DNA of 20,073 nucleotides from Mesotaenium endlicherianum (taxonomy: Eukaryota > Streptophyta > Zygnematophyceae > Zygnematales > Mesotaeniaceae), in assembly GCA_009602735.1 (NCBI GenBank), contig WELA01004388.1:323217-343289 (forward strand). Reading direction: 5' to 3'. Each line of letters starts with the position of its first letter. Within the stretch, counting starts at the first letter, position 1. The translations under genes and the position numbers were made by a program. The notes below the pieces were generated by a model. It was not told the DNA's origin, did no database searches, and saw only the letters and a list, made by a program, of their open reading frames with translations. Shown piece by piece: positions 17,101 through 20,073 of the stretch.

Positions 17101-20073
17101 CCGTCAGGCGGTCCGGCCGACAGTGCAACCAGGAGCAGCGTATTGAAACCGGACATCTGTGACTCCACTGCCGCCGCCGCCGCCGCCTCCTCCTCCACCT
17201 CCTCCTTCTCATTCTTCTCCCCTCCGCTCTCTCTCCTCGCAGCCGATGCTTCTGCTGCCGATGCAGCCGCCGCTACCGCCGCCGCCGCTGCCGCCTCCTC
17301 CTCCTGCTGTGCACTGTATCGCTGGCGCTCCAGGCGCTGGCGCTCCTCGCTCAGCAGGCTCTTCGGTGGCCGCCCCCGGCCCCGGCCCGAGGGCACCTTC
17401 TTGACTGCCACCTGTCGCTTCTCCTCGAGAAGCAGCAGCGGCTCCACCCCGGCGCCGCCGACAGCAGCACCAGCAGCAGGAGGAGGAGGGGAAGCACGAG
17501 CTGCCGCCGCAGCACCCCTTGGGGCTCCCAGCGGCCTCTCGCGCCTGCCCAGCCCGCTGGAGGACAGAGACGCCGCCCTCGCCGCCTCCTCCCTCTCCGG
17601 CGCCCTCCTGCCCAGGGCGCAACATGCGTTGTCCTGCAGGGAGGAAGAGAAGGACAACGCCCCCCCCCCTGTGCTGTTGAGCCCGATAGCGCTCCTCGTG
17701 AGCCGCTGCTGACTATTCGACCTGCTTGCTCTGCCGCCCAATGACGCCGCCGTCCGTGGCCATCTCACCCCCAGGGGAGCAGCAGCAGCTGCTGCTACGG
17801 CAGCGACGACGGCCGTGGTCGCTACCCGGACCCGCTTGCCTGGCGGCAGAAGCCGTTCGTCCTCCTCCTCCTCCTCCTCCTGCTCCTGTTCCCGCTGCTC
17901 CTGCTCCTGCTCCTCCAGGCACGAGCGCGCGTCCTCCTCATCCACCTCCCGCCCCCCCCCCCTGCGGCGGCCGCCCTTAAGCTCCACAACTGCCAGCGCC
18001 AGCGCCCGCCGCGCCTCGCGCTGCCGCTGCCGCTGCCGCTGCAGCTGGAGTGCACGCGAGCGCCGCACCACCACAATGCTCCCGCCGCCGCCGCCGCTGC
18101 CGCTGCCGCTGCCGCCAAGCTCCCTCCCCCCTCGACCCGCCTTGGTGCTGCTGCCGCGTAAATACATGATGGGCACAAGCGCGCCGTTCTTCTCCCCTTC
18201 GGGCGCCCCACCCCTAGCAGCAGGAGGAGCAGCAGCAGCAGGGCAGGGTGGGAGCCAGCGCGAGCCCCCAAGCTCTGCTGCCGGTCTGACCGGCACGCAC
18301 ACGACGCGCGCGTCCGCTGCCAGCGGCCCGCTCCCCTGCCGCTCCTGTAGCGGCATCAGCAGCCCCTGCAGCAGCTGCGGCTCCTGCTGCTGCTGCTCCC
18401 GTAGGATGCGCCGCTGCTGCTCTTCTCGCTCCAGCAGCTGCCGAGCCTCCTCCTCCAGCTGCACCTCCACCTCCACCTGAACCTGCACCTGTATCTGTAC
18501 CTGTACCTGCACCTGCACTATGATGAGCTCTCCCTCGTCTGCGCCAGCTGGCACACCTGCATCGGCTGGCAGCGCCACCGTGGCGCCGCCACGGCTCTGC
18601 CTTTGGGCCTGAGACGGGCCCTCGGTCACAGTCACTTCCACCATCTCCTCGCCCCCTTCCTCTTCCTCCTCGGAACAGCCTGTCCCCCGCCCTCCTGCGC
18701 CCTGCTCCCGCCGCTGTCCCAGCGGCCGCCCGAGAGCGCCATCGTCGCCGCCCACAACAACCTCCACCTGCCTCGACTGTTTCCGCCGCCGCCCGCGGGC
18801 CCTGGCCCCATCCTTCCTCGCCTCGCGGCTCCCCTCATGCCACCTGTCTCTTCCCTGCGGCTCCTCCCCTGCCGCCCCCGCCCTCACCCCTGCCTCCTCG
18901 AGCGCCGCCTCCCTGACCCTCTNAAGAGGTCGTGCGCCTTGGTCTTGCTGATGCGGTGGCCGCCCGTGAGGAAGCAGATGACCTCCGCCGTGCTGAGGTT
19001 GCGGCAGGCCTCGCCCACGGGGATCTCGGGCGGCGCGATGGAGGGGTTGTGGCCGCGGCCCGGGTCGCCGTTGGCGCTGGTGAGGTCGCCCTTGCCGGCG
19101 CCCACGCTGAAGGTCTCCAGCAGCACGCGCTGGCCCACCATGTCGGAGAGCGCGGCCACAAAGGCGCGCAGCGGGAGGTCGCCCGCGTTGAAGCGCGCCG
19201 TTACCTGTAATGGCGACCAGCAGCAGGGGACAGCGCAACGAGCGGGGCAGAGAATGGGGGGCAGAGGGAGGGGGGCANGGCCCCCAGCGAGGCGTCCAGC
19301 GAGCCGGGGTTCTTCGCCACGTAGTCGAGCACCGTGCTGAGCGAGTCAAAGTAGTCGGCCCCCTTAAGCGCGCCCCTGGTGACCTCGCGCGCGCCGGGCG
19401 GCAGGAACACGTATTTGGCAGAGCTCTGCCCGGCGCCCGCTTCCGCTGCAGCCGCCGCAGCCGCCGCCGCTGCCACTGCCGCTGCAGCAGCAGCGCTGCC
19501 CCCACCCCAGCCCCCGCCACCGTNAGAAACAAAGTAGAAAGCAGAGAATACGAAGTACAATGAACGACCATATGAAACATATGTGAATGGATAAGTGGGC
19601 CTGCTTCAGCTCCCCTCGTCCCGGCTCTTCTGCAGGCAACAAAAGTTCAATGAATGCCGCGCCCGAGCAGTCCAGCACAACCAAAGACCGCGGGAGCTGC
19701 ACGTGGGGGGGAAGGCTGGAAGCCTGACAGGTGGCGGCGTGGGGTATGCCGCCTGGCGCGGAGTTGCGTGGCGCAGCATACCTGCGTGAGCTTGGGCCAG
19801 TCGTGCTGCGGCATGCTCGACGACAGCCGCCGCAAAAGCTCCTTCTGGCGCCACCCGGTCACCATAGCACTGCGCCCTCCTCCGCACGCACAGCCCCACG
19901 CACCGAGAGAGGCGACCAGCAACCACAGACGCACAACGCACCCGCACCGATGCCCGCACCGGCACTTGCAGCTGTGTGTGAGACAGGGACAGAGGGGCGC
20001 ACCCGCACTCACAAGGCACCTAAAGTTTGGAGTTTGGCGGCAGCCACCCCTCCAGACCCCCCCCCCCCCCCCC
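11150..20073 (-). CDS. Giant low-complexity AT-hook protein gene (5' end beyond window, with assembly gaps)
   Basis: Minus-strand exons: 20073-20013 (donor CTT|GTGAGT), 19869-19782 (acceptor GCGCAG, donor CAG|GTATGC), about 19523-19279 (both ends lost in N gaps), and 19204 (acceptor ATTACAG) to a TAG at 11152-11150. The last exon contains N gaps at 18923 and 12353. Collapsing the 702-bp duplicate leaves roughly 2,400-2,500 residues. Visible content in order: MVTGWRQKELLRRL; an Ala run; KYVFLPPGARE and YFDSLSTVLDYV; a conserved-looking stretch (RAFVAALSDMVGQRVLLETF, then STAEVICFLTGGHRISKTK); a Val-Gln repeat; long Glu/Gln/Ala tracts; AT-hook GRGRPPK; basic patches (SRKRRRAPK, KRKRLRRD); AT-hook KRGRPVGSKNKKK; and ETWTSLLGQWDP with ELYGPGWLFPP near the C-terminus. 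AT-hooks bind the minor groove of AT-rich DNA, so a chromatin or transcription role is inferred. A strong donor AGG|GTAAGG at 11214 means the gene may splice onward and the TAG may not be the true end. The family is not recognised. Confidence 0.65.
11651..12352. repeat. 702-bp direct duplicate, copy 1 (partner 12354-13055)
   Basis: Every base I compared between 11651-12352 and 12354-13055 is the same, and predicted peptides from both copies are identical. The copies are separated by exactly one N. The copy-to-copy offset is 703, which shifts the frame by one, so the giant gene reads through only if one copy plus the N is removed. This is the pattern of two overlapping contig ends placed side by side without merging. 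Confidence 0.9.
12155..12199 (-). other. AT-hook 2 (KRGRPVGSKNKKK), also at 12858-12902 in the duplicate
   Basis: The minus strand encodes PRKRGRPVGSKNKKK, an AT-hook of the R-G-R-P-x-G-S-K type typical of nuclear DNA-binding proteins. It appears twice only because it lies inside the 702-bp duplication that flanks the N at 12353. Confidence 0.8.
12353..12353. other. Assembly gap (N) inside coding sequence
   Basis: Single N between the two 702-bp copies; probably a negative gap (overlap) rather than missing sequence. Confidence 0.85.
12354..13055. repeat. 702-bp direct duplicate, copy 2
   Basis: Partner of 11651-12352. Upstream (higher coordinates) it continues in frame with the main body of the giant gene, while copy 1 continues in frame with its C-terminal part. 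This is best explained by one real copy in the genome. Confidence 0.9.
13744..13769. repeat. GTC/ACG trinucleotide run encoding poly-Thr
   Basis: About eight GTC units on the plus strand are read as ACG on the minus strand, giving a run of Thr in the giant protein. One of several trinucleotide tracts (GCC, CAG, CTC) in this gene. Confidence 0.8.
17363..17392 (-). other. AT-hook 1 (GRGRPPK)
   Basis: The minus strand encodes SGRGRGRPPKS, the canonical AT-hook core (G-R-P flanked by Arg/Lys), in the giant gene's main frame, next to a Glu/Arg/Gln helix-like segment. AT-hooks contact the minor groove of AT-rich DNA. Confidence 0.75.
18457..18518 (-). repeat. CAGGTN hexanucleotide repeat encoding alternating Val-Gln
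   Basis: On the minus strand, CAGGTG/CAGGTA/CAGATA hexamers encode a run of alternating Val-Gln, Ile-Gln and Val-Glu, followed by LEEEARQLLEREEQQ. An alternating hydrophobic/polar pattern favours a beta strand, and the Glu/Gln stretch after it looks helical. Each CAGGTA or CAGGTG also resembles a splice donor. Confidence 0.75.
18923..18923. other. Assembly gap (N) with frame change in the giant gene
   Basis: On the minus strand the frame reading SKTKAHDL stops being continued at the N, and the frame RVREAALEEAG, open to the C-terminus, begins right after it. Joining them needs a number of bases equal to 2 modulo 3 in place of the N, so bases are missing here or the join is wrong. Confidence 0.75.
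19278..19278. other. Assembly gap (N) at an exon 3' end
   Basis: The exon ending SLDASLGA runs into the N. Just beyond it on the minus strand is C/T-rich intron-like sequence ending in ATTACAG at 19205. The splice donor is presumably lost in the gap. Confidence 0.65.
19440..19500 (-). repeat. Poly-alanine tract (GCN) in the giant gene
   Basis: The minus strand encodes about twenty residues that are nearly all Ala, with one Val, then EAGAG, ahead of KYVFLPPG. Codons are mixed GCT/GCA/GCG/GCC, so it is a protein-level tract rather than a recent pure repeat expansion. Confidence 0.75.
19524..19524. other. Assembly gap (N) at an exon 5' end
   Basis: On the minus strand the sequence before the N is pyrimidine-rich (CTTTCTACTTTGTTTCT), as before a splice acceptor. 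After it a Gly/Trp/Ala-rich coding frame begins. The acceptor itself is presumably lost in the gap. Confidence 0.65.

Larger units (their letters stand above)
19279..19869 (-). other. Possible MBD-like domain split by an intron
   Basis: The exon 19869-19782 reads AMVTGWRQKELLRRLSSSM and ends DWPKLTQ (phase 0). The exon after the gap at 19524 reads, after an Ala-rich lead, KYVFLPPGARE, then GADYFDSLSTVLDYVAKNP. The order G-W-[RK]..., Y-x-x-P-x-G, then F/Y-x-S-x-x-x-V-x-x-Y resembles the methyl-CpG-binding domain pattern, and AT-hooks further on fit a chromatin protein. The match is by eye and loose; the loop between the parts carries extra Ala/Gly sequence. It could instead be an unrelated, unnamed domain. 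Confidence 0.3.

Noticed and set aside
14960..18480. Plus-strand open frames of 120-430 codons (for example 15268-16563 and 17815-18480)
   Set aside because: They are antisense shadows of Glu/Gln/Ala tracts of the minus-strand gene, appearing as poly-Ser, poly-Leu and poly-Pro.
1..20073. CRISPR array, tRNA, rRNA or bacterial operon
   Set aside because: Read by eye, the window shows no spaced direct repeats, no cloverleaf or rRNA signature, and no ribosome-binding sites. All real genes are intron-containing.

Overview
The window looks like one eukaryotic nuclear contig, most likely from the plant lineage and perhaps a GC-rich green alga. The evidence is spliced genes with GT-AG introns, abundant microsatellites, very GC-rich low-complexity coding sequence, and a phospholipase A2 gene whose sequence pattern I know from plants (the At4g29070 type). 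I cannot name the species. The contig begins in a run of G and ends in a run of C. It contains four single-base N gaps, one of which sits between two apparently identical 702-bp copies, so assembly errors must be separated from biology.

Layout. (1) 29-993, minus strand: the 5' part of a gene for a membrane-hairpin protein resembling the N-terminus of plant SMP/C2 lipid-transfer tethers (NTMC2 / extended-synaptotagmin type); the rest lies beyond the left edge. A short coding exon at 2567-2721, minus, has its own ATG and a good splice donor. It may be the true first exon of this gene. (2) 2722-7613: no convincing intact gene. It includes a MITE-like 214-bp element (3097-3310), an AT-rich block at about 3600-7110 with weak traces of a decayed Ty3/gypsy-type polyprotein on the minus strand, and a strong hairpin at 7203-7237. 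(3) 7614-9691, plus strand: a complete three-exon phospholipase A2 gene of 258 codons with the calcium loop, the CC-x-x-HD active site and consistent intron phases. (4) 9692-11149: noncoding as far as I can see. (5) 11150-20073, minus strand: a very large gene, open at its 5' end, for a roughly 2,500-residue low-complexity nuclear-type protein with two AT-hooks, acidic, Ala/Gly/Gln/Glu tracts and an N-terminal region with a possible methyl-CpG-binding-domain-like pattern. Its frame is broken only at N gaps. Removing the duplicate 702 bp plus the N restores one continuous frame through the C-terminal part.

The three genes show no evident functional link: membrane contact/lipid transfer, phospholipid hydrolysis and chromatin. 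The first two both concern lipids, but they lie on opposite strands several kilobases apart, so I read nothing into that. I found no rRNA, tRNA, CRISPR array or prokaryotic feature. The most unusual object is the giant AT-hook gene; I see no clear evidence of a new multi-gene system.
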